A DNA stretch of 64,000 bases from Zopfochytrium polystomum (taxonomy: Eukaryota; Chytridiomycota; Chytridiomycetes; Chytridiales; Chytridiaceae): the NCBI GenBank assembly GCA_025765615.1, contig JAIVFJ010000028.1, positions 124,001 to 188,000 of the forward strand. Direction: 5' to 3'. Below the pieces are notes generated by a model, which saw nothing but the letters and a program-made list of their open reading frames with translations, made no database searches and was not told the DNA's origin. Numbering within the stretch: position 1 is the stretch's first letter; each line of letters starts with the position of its first letter. This document shows, one piece after another, positions 50,068 to 61,891 of the stretch. A program made the position numbers and the translations under genes.

Positions 50068-50607
50068 AAGTTGCGATAAATGAAAAATACAAAAGGCCTG
50101 TTTAGCTAACCACAAATCTGACCGACCCTGACCTCTGGAATAATATGACCAGCTTTCGAGTGTCTGAAACGCAAACAGAAGTACTCTTCAACCACACTGT
50201 CTTTCCGCACCAGTTGGGACTGAAACCCATTGTTTCAGTTGTGTATTTCGCTTTCAAGCCTCTTACTGCTTTGGGAAGTTTTTTAGTTGGGAAACAAAGG
50301 AAAGCTGAGGAAAGTCGAAAGGCAGAGGTAAATCCAGCGGAATTTCCCGTCTCGCCGGGTGCAGGCCTTCCCACGTTTTTGTCTCTTTATTCTGCCGGTG
50401 TCTTCTTGACACCAGTCGCATCAGCGCGAAGCCATTGACCAAGACAAAAAAAGAAAAAATTTGCCCCAAAAACCGAGACAGAGACAGAGACAGAAACAGA
50501 GACAGACAGGCCCAAGAGGAGATGGGGCAGAGATCGATGCCATTTGGCGGCTTGGAAAGAAAGACAAAAGTTGGAAGAAAAAAAAAAAAAAAAAGGAAAA
50601 AAAGGAG
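50068..50607. other. Intergenic, no supported gene
   Basis: A 97-codon open frame (50145-50438) lacks recognisable features, and the rest has A-rich and (GACAGA)n-like sequence near 50476-50510 with an A17 tract near 50579-50595. Confidence 0.5.
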
Positions 50608-52272
50608 ATGTCGCCGCCAACCCATCAGTTCCCAACCCCCCGGTCGCCTGCGCCCTCCCCCTTGCCGCCGTCGCCGCCGCGCCGTCGTGGCGACGCCGCA
50701 GTCATCCCCGGCAGAGCAGGAGGAGGAGGAGGAGGGGCGGTATGCGACCTCGTGGAAGACGGTGCTTCGGTGGACGTTGACCCGTCACCGGCCTCGACGC
50801 CCGCGGTCCCTCCAGCGTCGCCGGCGCTGTCGTCAAAGTTCTCGGTCAAAGCGGTCACCCGTCGCTTGTCCGATTTCATGCTCAAGAATTCAAAGCGTCG
50901 TTCGTCCATTACTTCCATCGACAACTGTCCGGATTCTCCCGCAACTGCGGCATCAGGCCTGCCACCGTCAAAGCTGCGCTTGAGTAGCACAACTTCAGAT
51001 AAAAATGGCGGTGGGGACCTGCACCAAGGCCCTCGCTCTCGATCCGGTTCTCTCAAAGGGGGTCTCTTTTCGTCGATTGGTCGACGGAACAGAGACAGCC
51101 CTTCACCCCGTCCTCGAAAGTCTGCTGCTCGTTTATTTGGAGACTCTTTGTTCCCCAATGCAGAGAGTCCGCTCAGTAACCGACTTTCCTCGGCGTTGGC
51201 TTCGACTGCGAGCGAGGATTCGATACGTTCTAAACAACCAGAAGCTCTCAGCATTTCTGCGGCAAGCGAAGGACAAGCGGAACTTCTCATCAAAGAAGCC
51301 CATGGAGTGAACGAAACAGCGAACAAAGTCACCATTGACAGTTTGGCGGAGGAAAATGCTTCGAAGAATCCAACAAAAGCAAGAGCGGACAAGAAGTCAC
51401 CAAACCCCGCAAATGCCCCCCAAACCAGAGACGCAGCTTCCCTTACCTCCGGCCCATTATACAGCGAACCTCTCTTTACAACGATGCCACCTTTGTCGCC
51501 ATCTTTCGTCGTTGACGCGAAACCCAAGAAAACTTTGTTCCGGTCGTTTTCGCGAACGTTCGTAAAAGAAGGCAGCATGATCGACGATGTAACGGACGAG
51601 GCCAACCGGCAAGCCACATTTCCCCGAAGAACCCCTATCCTGCGATGGAGCTCGCGTGACTCCCTCCGCAGCATCAACAGCCAAGCTTCCCCCGCTGGAT
51701 CATTTTCCACGTATTCAAACGGAAATTACGTGCCAGTGTCATCTTCGATGCCGAAAGACTCTGCGGGAGGTTGGTCAAGATGGTTCCGACGAGGCTCGGG
51801 CAAGAGTATCCGGTCAACCACCGAAGCGGACTCAGAAGCATCCACAGCAGTGGCGGCTCCCTCACCAGAGGAATCCTCAATCGAGCTGTCGAAATCCGTT
51901 TCAGCGGTCGTGGACGAACTCGAACAAATAATTGCAAGAGAGATATCATCTCCCCAGCTTGCTGGCAACGGACTGACTGCAGTAACCACCAGCAGCTTTG
52001 CAGCCTCGCTTCTCGGTGGCACCGAGGCTGTAAGGGCGCATGAAGTCGAGATTGAAGATGCTCCGACTGAACCATCATCTGGATCGGAAGTCGACGCAGC
52101 ACCAATACCTTACTTGGACGTTACAAGCCCAATCAGGCCGCATAACCTCGAAGACGAGTCTTCCGCCTTCCAGGTGTATGCCGTTCGACCATTAAAGCTG
52201 TGGACCACTGCGGATGTGGACGAGATTGGACCTGTGTTTGTTGCACCAGCTGTTCCCCTTGCACCTTTTTAA
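50608..52272 (+). CDS. Ser/Pro-rich intrinsically disordered protein, unknown function
   Basis: A single open frame of about 554 codons from the ATG at 50608. An earlier in-frame ATG at 50461 would add a translation of A-rich repeat and is less likely. The protein is rich in Ser, Arg and Pro with many basic phospho-site-like clusters: LSDFMLKNSKRRSSITSID, RRNRDSPSPRPRKSAARLFG, KKTLFRSFSRTFVKEGSM and GGWSRWFRRGSGKSI. It turns acidic near the C-terminus (HEVEIEDAPTEPSSGSE). One short helix VSAVVDELEQIIAREIS is predicted by eye. There is no catalytic motif or transmembrane segment. The basic Trp/Phe clusters could be membrane- or kinase-interaction sites, but that is a guess. Confidence 0.6.
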   Translation: MSPPTHQFPTPRSPAPSPLPPSPPRRRGDAAVIPGRAGGGGGGAVCDLVEDGASVDVDPSPASTPAVPPASPALSSKFSVKAVTRRLSDFMLKNSKRRSSITSIDNCPDSPATAASGLPPSKLRLSSTTSDKNGGGDLHQGPRSRSGSLKGGLFSSIGRRNRDSPSPRPRKSAARLFGDSLFPNAESPLSNRLSSALASTASEDSIRSKQPEALSISAASEGQAELLIKEAHGVNETANKVTIDSLAEENASKNPTKARADKKSPNPANAPQTRDAASLTSGPLYSEPLFTTMPPLSPSFVVDAKPKKTLFRSFSRTFVKEGSMIDDVTDEANRQATFPRRTPILRWSSRDSLRSINSQASPAGSFSTYSNGNYVPVSSSMPKDSAGGWSRWFRRGSGKSIRSTTEADSEASTAVAAPSPEESSIELSKSVSAVVDELEQIIAREISSPQLAGNGLTAVTTSSFAASLLGGTEAVRAHEVEIEDAPTEPSSGSEVDAAPIPYLDVTSPIRPHNLEDESSAFQVYAVRPLKLWTTADVDEIGPVFVAPAVPLAPF

Positions 52273-52988
52273 TAGAGTTTCCAATAACTGTAAGACCTGG
52301 TAATGGCCTTGGATGAGAGTAGATTCAAGATACTGCTTCAAGAATTTTTCAATTTTTCCTGAAGACTAGTGTACGTGTGTTGCTCCCTGCAGTGTATTCA
52401 AATATCATTGGATTCGGGGCTGTCCCAGCCGTCTCTACGCCAACTGGAAATGCCGCAAACAAGCACACCGCTGTCAGTCTTACTTGCTTGATAACGATGC
52501 CTGGTGTCCATAGTTTGAAGATTCTCGCCATCCAGAATGAGCCATGAAACAATCATGGAAGTAAGCTATTTGTCAACTCTATTGAATGAAGCTTTGCGCC
52601 ATGCCTCGCTTTGAGAATATACCTGCACTCCTCCAGCGCACCCTCAAGAGCACTCAACTAATGAGCTTCTCCCCTTAAGGAGCCGCCAAAAAGCCCTCTT
52701 CCAGTGAAGTCGAACGTCCAAGCGGCTCCAGCTGCTTTCACGCACTCAAACCAACCCTTCATGAGACAGTAAGAAAGTTATCTCCAGTCGAGGCATTGTG
52801 AACATTGCCAAAGTTAATACGCTATGTGTGCTCGCGCGTCCAGAAATTATCCTTGAGTGGTGGACACATGAATCTCAATCCGAAGTGCTCGCAAGAAAAG
52901 TCTTGGAAAGTTAACGTGGCTGTCAAAAATCCTGCAATTCAAGGGATCAGGAACCTGGGAAAAGAAAAAAAAAAAAAAATTGTCAAAG
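52273..52988. other. Intergenic, no gene recognised
   Basis: About 700 bp between the disordered protein and SCAMP. There is an A tract at about 52966-52978 just before the SCAMP start. No other structure is seen. Confidence 0.55.
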
Positions 52989-54342
52989 ATGTCTCTCAAC
53001 CCGTTTGAGGACGAGCACAACCCCTTCCAGGTTTGGACCAAGGCCACATTGTCCTTGCAAAGAAGTTTGGAGAGCTTACTTGCCCTCAATGGCTTTTAGC
53101 TGGAGGAAGATCATGAACCATCGTCGTGGGGGAACGGCAGCGCCCAAGGGCCGAGCGCCTACGAAGAGCACCCTGGCCCTCCTCCTCCGCCTCGTCCACA
53201 GAACGCGCCAGTGCACGTCGCGCACCATCCTGTACCACCGCCAAACGGTGCAGGACTCCGTGCTGCCAGTTCTGCGGCACGCGAAGCGGAACTGGAGCGC
53301 CGTGAGCAAGAGCTCAAAGCGAGAGAAGCGCGAGTGAGCTCGAAATTGAAAGTTTTCGCGTGTTTTCTCAAGATTGACTTGCGTACCTAACCCGTCATAT
53401 TGAAACCTCCGTGTGTTTCGCGTTGACGCGCTGTCAGCTTAAAGAACGTGAGAAGGAAGTCGGCGGGTATCACCCTCCCAATTTTCCACCTTTCAAACCC
53501 CTTGTCTACCACGACATCCAAAACGATATCCCCGAAGCGGGAAGGTGGCTCGTCAAACGCCTTTTCATGGCCTGGTGGCGTAAGTTCGCGTCAGTTTTGA
53601 AGCACTGTCAACTAAACTTTGTCACTTGGACGCGAAACTTCGGGGTTCTCCAACAAGTCTCAACGGCCACATACGTTATTAACTTCTGTGCCGCTTTTGG
53701 ATTGCTGATCGCGAAGGCCGAAAGTGGAGGTGGAACGTTCGGGCTCGCCCTCGTCATTATGCTCGTCGGGACTCCAGTCAGCTGTAAGTCCTTCTGCAGT
53801 TTTGGTTGACTCGTCTTTCGCTCAGAGTTCCATTTAGTCGTATTCTGGTATCAGCCTGTTTACAGTTGAGTCCAGACAACTTGATTTATTCGCTTCTTTT
53901 GGACTTATATACGTCGAAAGATGGCGTGAAGCGAGACAGATCCATAAGCTTTTTCCTCTTCTTCTTCAACTATGGGTTCCACTTGGCCTTCTCGGCCCTG
54001 TTGGCGATCGGTATTCCTGGTTGGGGCGGAGCAGGTGTGATTTACACGTTGCAGCAACTTGGTAGCAACATTGGCGTTGGAATACTGTGTGCCATTGCCT
54101 CGACTCTCCTCATTTTCGAAGTCGTCTATGGTTTGTGGCAGATGAAAGCGGTACGTTGCTCATTCTCGTGAACCATCTTTTTTTTAATTGCTCTACTTCT
54201 CTTTCAGGTCAGCGGATACTACCGCTCCAAAGGGTTGACCGCACAGCAAGCCAAGGAACAGGCGATTCAGGGAGTTGCAGCATCTGGTATCGGCAGGGAG
54301 CTCGCCGGAGCTGCCATCAAGACCTCTTTCACTGGCGCCTGA
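52989..54342 (+). CDS. Secretory carrier membrane protein (SCAMP)
   Basis: SCAMPs are four-span membrane proteins of post-Golgi and endocytic recycling vesicles. Exons 52989-53030, 53100-53333, 53438-53579, 53658-53783, 53838-53864, 53921-54150 and 54208-54342 give 311 residues. The N-terminus MSLNPFEDEHNPF carries two NPF motifs for EH-domain partners. A Pro-rich segment and a charged coiled coil (AELERREQELKAREAR) follow. The family core begins at NFPPFKPLVYHDI and includes DIPEAGRWLVKRLFMAWW. Four hydrophobic spans follow, with the loop SFVFWYQPVY and the third and fourth spans RSISFFLFFFNYGFHLAF and LCAIASTLLIFEVVYGL. The end (YYRSKGLTAQQAKEQAIQ) is cytosolic. The gene converges tail to tail with enkurin, 138 bp away. 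Confidence 0.93.
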
Positions 54343-54480
54343 ACTCTTTGCCCCTTTGCCTATTTGAGTCGATTCGCCCGTCATTTTGACTTTCTTTTTT
54401 TTTTCTTTACCGGTTTTACGACGCGCAGAACGAACGGATGCACACCAATCTAGATTAAATAGAATTAACTTTCTTTCCAT

Positions 54481-55878
54481 TCACTGCTGGATGATAATGT
54501 TCGGATGACTAAAGCGCCTGATATCGTCCTCGAGCAATTTGAGCTGATTTTCAATCGAAATTTTCCTAGGAAACGAAAGTGGTGAGTTTCAGAGCTGGCT
54601 TCACAGCTCACCACAAGCAACTTATTACCGATTGATTTTTCCCGCTGTATCCGTGGTAACTGGAAGCCGATTGTATTGACCCAAAAGCGATTGGTGATTG
54701 GCTTTGAGGCCTGCAAGTATCACCATTCTCTCTCCCTCTGGAAGCATCCTTCGCGACTGACCCCCAGCTCCTGATACACTAGAAGAGCTCGTCAAAGGTT
54801 GGGGGGCACTACCTGCACCTTTGGTGTGAACTTTCTCCTTGAACTTGGCACCAGCGACAGTCGCTCGTCCAGCCTTTCCTCTGTTGGTGTCAAATTTCCC
54901 GCTGTTGGTGGTCAAGGATGATAGCATTTCCGTTGGCCGACCACCATTCATGTCTTCTTGGCGATGATGAATGGCGGTGGGGTCATCGGCGATACTGAGG
55001 TGTGCAAGGAGCTCCTCAGGAACAAGTTCATCTGCTGAGGCCGAGTCGTCCATAAGATGCTCTTCGCCGTAAGCCGTTGCGGTGGCAGTATCGTCCATGT
55101 TTGGCTCCATCGAAGGATCAGCGACGACTGGAGTAGTTGCATTGGATCTCCGCTCAGCAGCTAGAGCGATTCTACCCGACGCTGGCTTGATCAAGGCCCG
55201 CTGGGTTGCGAGTTGCCCAGCTTCTGTTGAAAAACTGAATCAGTTTGTCGGTAAGGAGCGGAGTGGTGAGGAAGGGAAGGGTTGGGGGCAAAGGCGGCTG
55301 CTGAAGGCCGAAGACGTACTCCTCTGGCTTGCCTCATTTCGGGAAGCAGACTCCTCGGTTGCACTGCTTGCTGCTCGCGGATTCCTCTGTTTCGACGGGC
55401 TGAGGCGGGATAATTGGAGCGGTTTGCGATTGCCTCCGGTAACGGAGTCCGTTGGAGAGCTCACAAGGCCACCGCTGACTGATTCCGATGACCCAGCCGA
55501 TTTTCGTGAACCGCTCTTCGGTGCACGGCCCTCCCCAGTCTGCCGGCGGGCAGCGACGTGCGCGGCTCGCACTTGACTAGCATATTTTGAACGATATAGT
55601 GGTGGCGGACGGTCCTCTTCACCAGGTCTTAAAACAAGATTGTAAATGCTTTCGTCCAGAGGGTCCGATGGGATGCGCTTGTGACCGCCAGTTATCCGGG
55701 TCACTTGAACGTTGTCGTTTGCGGCACCGTTCGAGCCCGACCCCTTTCCTTTAGTTGTCGAAAGTATGACTTGATGGTTGGAGCCATGTGTGGCTATCGC
55801 TTGGTGAAGAGAATGACGGCGCAGCGTCGGCTGTGCGCCTGAGCTGCGTTGGTAAGGTATCGCAGTTGTCGCTGCCAT
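54481..55878 (-). CDS. ENKUR: Enkurin (ENKUR/FAP106-like) flagellar protein
   Basis: Enkurin is an axonemal microtubule-inner protein (FAP106 in Chlamydomonas). Exons 55878-55320, 55223-54629 and 54565-54481 on the minus strand give 412 residues. Near the N-terminus (about 75-100) DESIYNLVLRPGEEDRPPPL followed by YRSKYASQVRA matches the conserved enkurin opening of ESIYNL and a PPxY segment. The C-terminal enkurin domain reads LPEGERMVILAGLKANHQSL, YNRLPVTTDTAGKINRK (across the last intron) and IENQLKLLEDDIRRFS. The protein ends HPNIIIQQ. The middle is a disordered Ser/Gly-rich linker, longer than in animals (human enkurin is about 256 residues). The start lies 267 bp from that of the divergently transcribed kinesin. 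Confidence 0.9.
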
Positions 55879-56145
55879 TCCAATGGTGATCGTCCAGAGC
55901 CAAAACGACGAAGTGGGAGCGGCGGCTGACCGATCAAAAGTGCTTTTAACGTATAAGTCGTCTTTCAGCTTTTGCTAGTCCAAGGTTTGCGACGGCGTGA
56001 GATGGGGTCCAGTCCACACGGTGTCGATCAGCTTTGGTTGTGTTTTGATGTCTTCGTGTGCTGCTGCGAGACCCAAATCAGACAATTTCCACTGAGAAGG
56101 GGAGTTTGCTGAACCTTGAACCGCTATCCTGGAGCTGAACCACAG
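55879..56145. promoter_or_regulatory. Divergent promoter region, enkurin/kinesin
   Basis: A 267-bp gap between divergent start codons, likely a shared or overlapping promoter. No TATA box or obvious palindromic site is visible. Confidence 0.5.
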
Positions 56146-59100
56146 ATGGCGGCATCGGCGCCGGGCGCCGCAGGCGGCGGCGGCAGCGGCGTCGCCATCG
56201 CCCTCAACGGCAGCGGTACAACTGCCGTTAAAGTCGCCGTCCGTATACGCCCGCTGAATGCGAAAGAGCTCTTCACGAGCTCATCGGAATGCGTCAGAGT
56301 CATTCCAAATACTGCGCAGATTATCGTCGGGGCAGACCTCTCGTCATCGACTGCTGGGATCACTACACGGTCATTCACTTTTGACGAGGTCTACCCTCCC
56401 AGCAGCACCCAAGAGCAGGTCTACAATACATCGGTAGCCCCACTGGTTGCTCGCTTTGTTGAGGGCTACAATTCCACTACTCTTGCATATGGCCAGGTAA
56501 GCTCCGTTCGTTTTTTTTTTGGCGCGATCGTGCTTCCATTGAGGTTTCGTTCCTCGTTGCTTCAGACCGGCAGCGGTAAAACGTGGTCAATGGGGACTGT
56601 GCTTGGCAACGAATCGCTACCCCCGGAATTGCAAGGCATTGTTCCCCGGGCAATCCGCGATATGTTCCAGCGAATCGACAACAAGAAAACCCGTAACCCG
56701 GACGGCTACAAGTGTGTGGTGTCCGTTGCATTCCTCGAGCTCTATAATGAGGACCTTGTTGATCTTCTTAATCCGCGGCCGAAGACTGCTGGTAGCTCGT
56801 CAGGGGGACCAACGATTCGAGAGGATGCGCACGGTAACATCGTCTGGGTCGGTGTCAGGGAGGCAGATGTGCACAACCCGGAGGAGCTGATGAGGTAAAA
56901 AATACACTTCCACATTTTTGGTCCACGTTTATCTGACAATGAGTTTACGCAAAGCTGCCTGCAAAGAGGCTCTCTGTGTCGCACCACTGGCTCAACAGAC
57001 ATGAATGTGTCATCCTCCCGCTCTCATGCTCTATTCAGCGTCATTCTAAGGCAGCAAATTTGGACAGCTCAAACACCCGATCGGCCCGAAACCCAGGAGC
57101 CGAACGGTACTGCGCAGACTGTGACGGACATAAACGATGAGGATGCCGACCCTCAAACTCACTCGAACGGTTACTGGCGCCATCTTACATCCAAGTTCCA
57201 CTTTGTGGATCTTGCGGGTTCAGAAAGATTAAAGCGAACGAATGCCGAGGGAGACAGGAAAAAGGAGGGAATATCTATAAATCAGGGACTGCTGGCTTTG
57301 GGAAACGTCATTTCTGCCCTTGGGGACGAGAATAGGAAGACTTCGCATGTACCGTATCGGGACTCAAAGCTGACGCGTATGCTGCAAGACAGTCTTGGTG
57401 GAAATAGCCAAACTCTGATGCTAGCGTGCATTAGCCCAAGCGACACGAATTACGGTGAAACCGTCAGCACGCTTACGTATGCGAACCGTGCAAGAAATAT
57501 TCGAAATCGAGTTGTGGTGAATCAGGAATTTTTTGGCCAAGGGGCAACGTCAGCCTCAGCGGAGAAAGAAATCCGAGCACTTAGAACCTTGGTGTCAGAA
57601 TTGAAAGACGAAGTCGCCTCCCTGCGAGCAGGGAAACGAACTCAACCCACAAACGAAACGGCACAAGAAGACGCCTTCAATTCTGCATCTGAGGCGCTCC
57701 TGATTCGTGAGCGGGAGAGGCAGCTTCTCTTACAGGAGGAGCGAGATCTGTCAGCCAAGTTGGAGAAAGCGCAGCAGGAAAATCGACTGGCTCGTTTTAA
57801 CTTAGATCGGCTGACATTTCGATGTTCGCGACTTGCAGAGCGAGTTAACCTTCTGGCGGAAGAACTTTCCGCTGTTACCACGGAACGAGATGTTGCTATC
57901 ATTTCTTTGGAGAAGTGGAAATCGGGCCGAATCACTCGCGACGCCGAAGCTTCGAAAGTAGGGAGCCACGGACCTGACACTTCCCTGGCAATGATAGCGT
58001 CTTACAATCAAACAATATCTGAACTGCGGTTTCGCGTCGCTGAAGCCGATGACCGCCTTGCCTGGTACAACGAAGTCGTGGCGGATTTAGAGGGAAAGAA
58101 GGTGGAGAAGACCTATCAGCAACTGTCCAAATTCGACCCTGCCCTCGATGTGCCAACGAAATCCCAAAGGCATCAAATTGCAGAGCTTGAGTCCACCAAC
58201 ACCGAAGCGTCGCACGAGAGGCGTTTACTTCGAGTTCTACAGCGTGATTCCGAAATGGGGCGGGTCTGTTCTCGTAGATATTCTCCTTTGTCACGATTAA
58301 TACTGTTCTCCCAGGTGCTCAGTTCGAATACCTCGCTCAACGTGAGCAGCGAAGAGGAGGAGCAAGCTGCACTGAAATTGTTTGGCTTGCCGCCTGTGTC
58401 AACGGCTACCCACCGACCAACTCATCTCAGTAATGGTCACTTCCCGGAGTTGGATGAGGACCACGCCTCTGATGGAGAGAGTGATTACGCAGAGGATGGA
58501 GAGGGCAGAGATGCAGAAATGAGCCACAACACAGGGGCTAATAGCACGGATCAATCTGCGAATATGTACTTGCTGATACATCGCCTGCAAGCAGATATCC
58601 AAGGACATCAGGCTCTTGTCGACAGACTGACACGGCGCGAGCAGGAGAATCTTGCGATGCGGCAAGCTTACGAAGGGAAGATTGCGATTCTGCAGGCTGA
58701 AAAGGCGGCTGCGGCGAAAGAGCGCGATGAGGCATTGAAACGACTTTCGACCAATCCTTCTCGCGGTGCGCCTGAAAGGGCAGGGACGGCAGCGATTAAG
58801 GCTCAATTTGAAGCCAAATCTCGCAAGCTGGAGGCGGAAATCGCCCTTAACCGGAAAAAGCTTGCGGAGGCCGTACGATCGACCAAAAAGAGCGAGAACG
58901 AAAACCTAACGAAGCAGTTAAATGCCACTATAGAGTCTCTCAAAAGCAAGTCTTGCCTTCCTCCTTTTATTTGAACTGATCAATTTACCTGGCTGCAGTG
59001 GAAAAGGCCAACATGGTCAAGGAGCTTAAGAAAGAAGTGGAGCGAAGCCGAACGATAAAGTCTATTAAAGAACGCGAGATAACGAAACTTCGTAGAAGAG

Positions 59101-61713
59101 AAAAAGCTGCTGCTGAGATGGCCAAGAAGCTTGAGCGCAGTAATCAGCTACAGGTTCGGGAAAATGTTGTCAGTTCTCTCTAACAGAATTGCAGCGGCTC
59201 ATTCTTAAGCGGCGATCTGATGAAGTCATTCAGTCTCAAACTAAGCTCAAATCAGTTCTCTCGATTCTAAAGCGAAAGCTTCCGGGGACCGCATCCAATA
59301 ATGTGAAGCTGACGAAACCCATGACAAGCGGAACGACTTCGCCAACGAAAAGGCCCAGATCGCGTGGGACAGTCCGTCGGGCTTCAACCCCTCATCAAGA
59401 AGACGCGCTGCTAGAATCTCTGCGACTTGGCCTGGTTGAGCCCGTTGATCTCAACGAAAGCGGCCTTCGAACGCCTCCAACCAAAGTCAGAGCAAAATTT
59501 AAGAAGCAAATGATCGACAAAGAACTGGCGACCGTTGGTTCGTTCCCCACTTGTTTCAGTGCCTCTACAAGTTTGCATTGTTTGCTGATACTTTTTTGTG
59601 AATTTCAAGTTACTTTCAAACTGGCAGAGAGCGAACTAGAAAACATGAAAGCGAAGCGAGACAGGCTTATTGGAGAACAAAAGGAGCTTTTGGTAAGTGC
59701 AAGCTCATCACACCGTCATTGAAATCGGAGATCCTTTTAAAGAATGAGCGTGAACGTTGCGTTCAACTCACATTCGAGCAAACCGGAGTCTGGGAGCCAG
59801 AACAGCCCCAGTACATGGACGAACGACTCGGGGTTTTGGACTTGGAAGTTGCCATGGCGAACTCTAAGATCAGGAGCATGGAGGAGGAAATTCGTTTGGG
59901 CCGAGCTGCTATTGCGTTGAGTGCCCAAGCATCAAGCTCGTCACTATTGTCGGATCCTTCAATGACTCCGCCTCCGTTTATTGTCTCGACGACTGATGGG
60001 GATCTCGGTTGGGAAAATGGTTTGTTTTGACACGACGTTGTTCTTTGGACTGAACTTCCAACAGCGTTGAATCTTTTGCGATCGCTTGATGGCCCCGAGC
60101 TTGAAATCGTGTCCACTGCCTTCTTAGAGGACTTGTTGGCTGCAAAAGTTAGCCTGAAGAACTGCGAAACTCAAGTGCAGGAAGCGGAAAAATCCGTTCA
60201 AGACCTTCGATCAGCCCTTGATACGATGCGCGGCGCTGCACTGCAAACAGCTCTTGAGTACCGAAAAGAGATGGAATTCTTGAAAGAGGAAGCGGCGAAA
60301 AAGCTGAGTAAGGCATTGGAGCTTGCTGCTCCCGCGGCCACAGAGAGGAACGAAGTCGTGAGGGCTTTGACCGAGAACACGTCACCTACAGCCACTCCGC
60401 GTTTGCAAAGAATGTTCGATGCCGCGTATGGCCGAGGATTCGTTGATGTTCCCTCCAAGAATATCTCGCGCTTGGGCCGAAACGCCAAGTTGGACCTGTC
60501 TGACTCAACAAAGGACTCATCGCCTCGATCAGACTTGGATGAGGGCCAAACACCAGATCCGGCTTCGATGATTGACGAGAGGGAAGAATTCGAAATCAAG
60601 CGTCGACTCGAAATCCAGGAACATAATTCCCGCCATCAGCGGCATCACCGGCGTATAGTAGACGAGGTGTCTGGTGATCTCTCGGACACTGAACACCAAG
60701 ATGAAGTTCCTGGATTGACGAGAGGCCGCTCTCGTCGAGGTCGAGATGGTTTCGACCCACCAGTCCTATCTCCCGGTAAAACCAAAGACAAGAGATTCAG
60801 CCGCGGATTCCAACCAAGCGAGGCTCCAACGGACGCAAACAAGGGTGACGATACCGTGTCAATTTCTTCAGAGAGTCAATCTGAGCAGGGCGGTGTAAAA
60901 GAAGGAAAGATTCGCCGGCCAGACAAATCGCTTTCTCCAACAAGGATACCGGACCCAAACATCAAGCGTGTGGTGAACGTTCGCAGGGGTGTCTTGCCGA
61001 TTTCTCCCCGTTTTGGTGGTAAGTTGGTGCATGCGTGCTCGCAACACGATGTCTAAACAGCTCTCGTCCCAGCCGGTGCACTGTCATTATCATCTGAAGC
61101 GCCATACACTGCCCCGCAATCTCCTGGGCGATCAAACCGCCTCCGTTCTCCGTCTCATCCGCGTGACTCCTCTGCACCGCCACCCTCGAAGTCAATATCT
61201 TCCTCATCGTCAACATCTTCGTCGTCGTCGCTGTCCAGCGTTTCCCCAAGACGGAAGAGCTCCACACCCGCACTTTTACAGTCGTCCAGCGTCGGCCTTC
61301 CTGGGAGTGTGGTTGGAAGCCGACCGTCTGGAATGGTGGCAGCCTCGCCATCCCCATCGCCAACCTTCGGTATGAGCGGGGAGTCCATATCAGGGAGCAG
61401 CAACGGGAACCACCAACACCACCACCACCGACCGCACAGCAGCCTCCACGAAGATGGAATTTCAAGATGGCAGACGTTGGGAGCCGCAGAGCCACCGGAC
61501 GGATTCTCGTCGTGGGGCGATATTGCTGGAGCGAGAACCGCTGTGGGTAGCGAGCACAGCCACTACAGGTCTGCGACAAAGAGATCGTCCAAGGCGTCTC
61601 TAACCGACGGGTCGGATCATTCGGACGTCTTTGCCCGACTGGCCACAAGCCACACGCTTGCGAGCCAGGCCAAGGTCATCCACAGGGACAAGGATCCTCC
61701 ACCTGTAGATTGA
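56146..61713 (+). CDS. Kinesin-4-like motor protein with long coiled coil
   Basis: A plus-end-type kinesin with an N-terminal motor. Exons 56146-56496, 56566-56894, 56955-58945, 58999-59153, 59195-59537, 59610-59692, 59743-60019, 60065-61018 and 61061-61713 give about 1711 residues. A probable extra 51-bp intron (58264-58314) would shorten it by 17. Motor motifs are [28 protein letters not shown] (across intron 1), [42 protein letters not shown] and a neck starting NRARNIRNR. The coil includes [17 protein letters not shown] and [13 protein letters not shown], as in KIF4-type kinesin-4. The C-terminal 450 residues are disordered and basic/Ser-rich. Intron 3 (58946-58998) is GC-AG. The start is set at the ATG before [12 protein letters not shown] flagellar or a chromosomal role cannot be decided from sequence. 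Confidence 0.92.
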
Positions 61714-61793
61714 ATTGTGTCATTCTGTCGAGTTAGCTCCTTCTTCCTGTGTGTTACTTTTTTTATTCGGTTGGTCTCCACCTCAGATACAAA

Positions 61794-61799
61794 AATAAA
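61794..61799 (+). terminator. AATAAA poly-A signal after the kinesin gene
   Basis: The hexamer lies 81 bp after the kinesin stop codon, within the 178-bp convergent gap to VTA1. Confidence 0.5.
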
Positions 61800-61891
61800 G
61801 CTTCTTTTTAAGATTCCCGGGCAGTTGGTGTTCCATTTTTACGGGCTGCAGGCAAACGCAAACAGCTTCCTTGTTTCAGTGTAGCAGCACA

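Noticed and set aside
50145..50438. 97-codon plus-strand open frame
   Set aside because: No motif, no neighbouring exon that extends it, and it lies where the 3' flank of the preceding gene is expected.
50625..51710. 361-codon minus-strand open frame opposite the disordered Ser-rich protein
   Set aside because: It mirrors the plus-strand frame; neither is strongly supported by homology, but the plus frame is longer and has a start just after a plausible 5' flank. I kept only the plus one.
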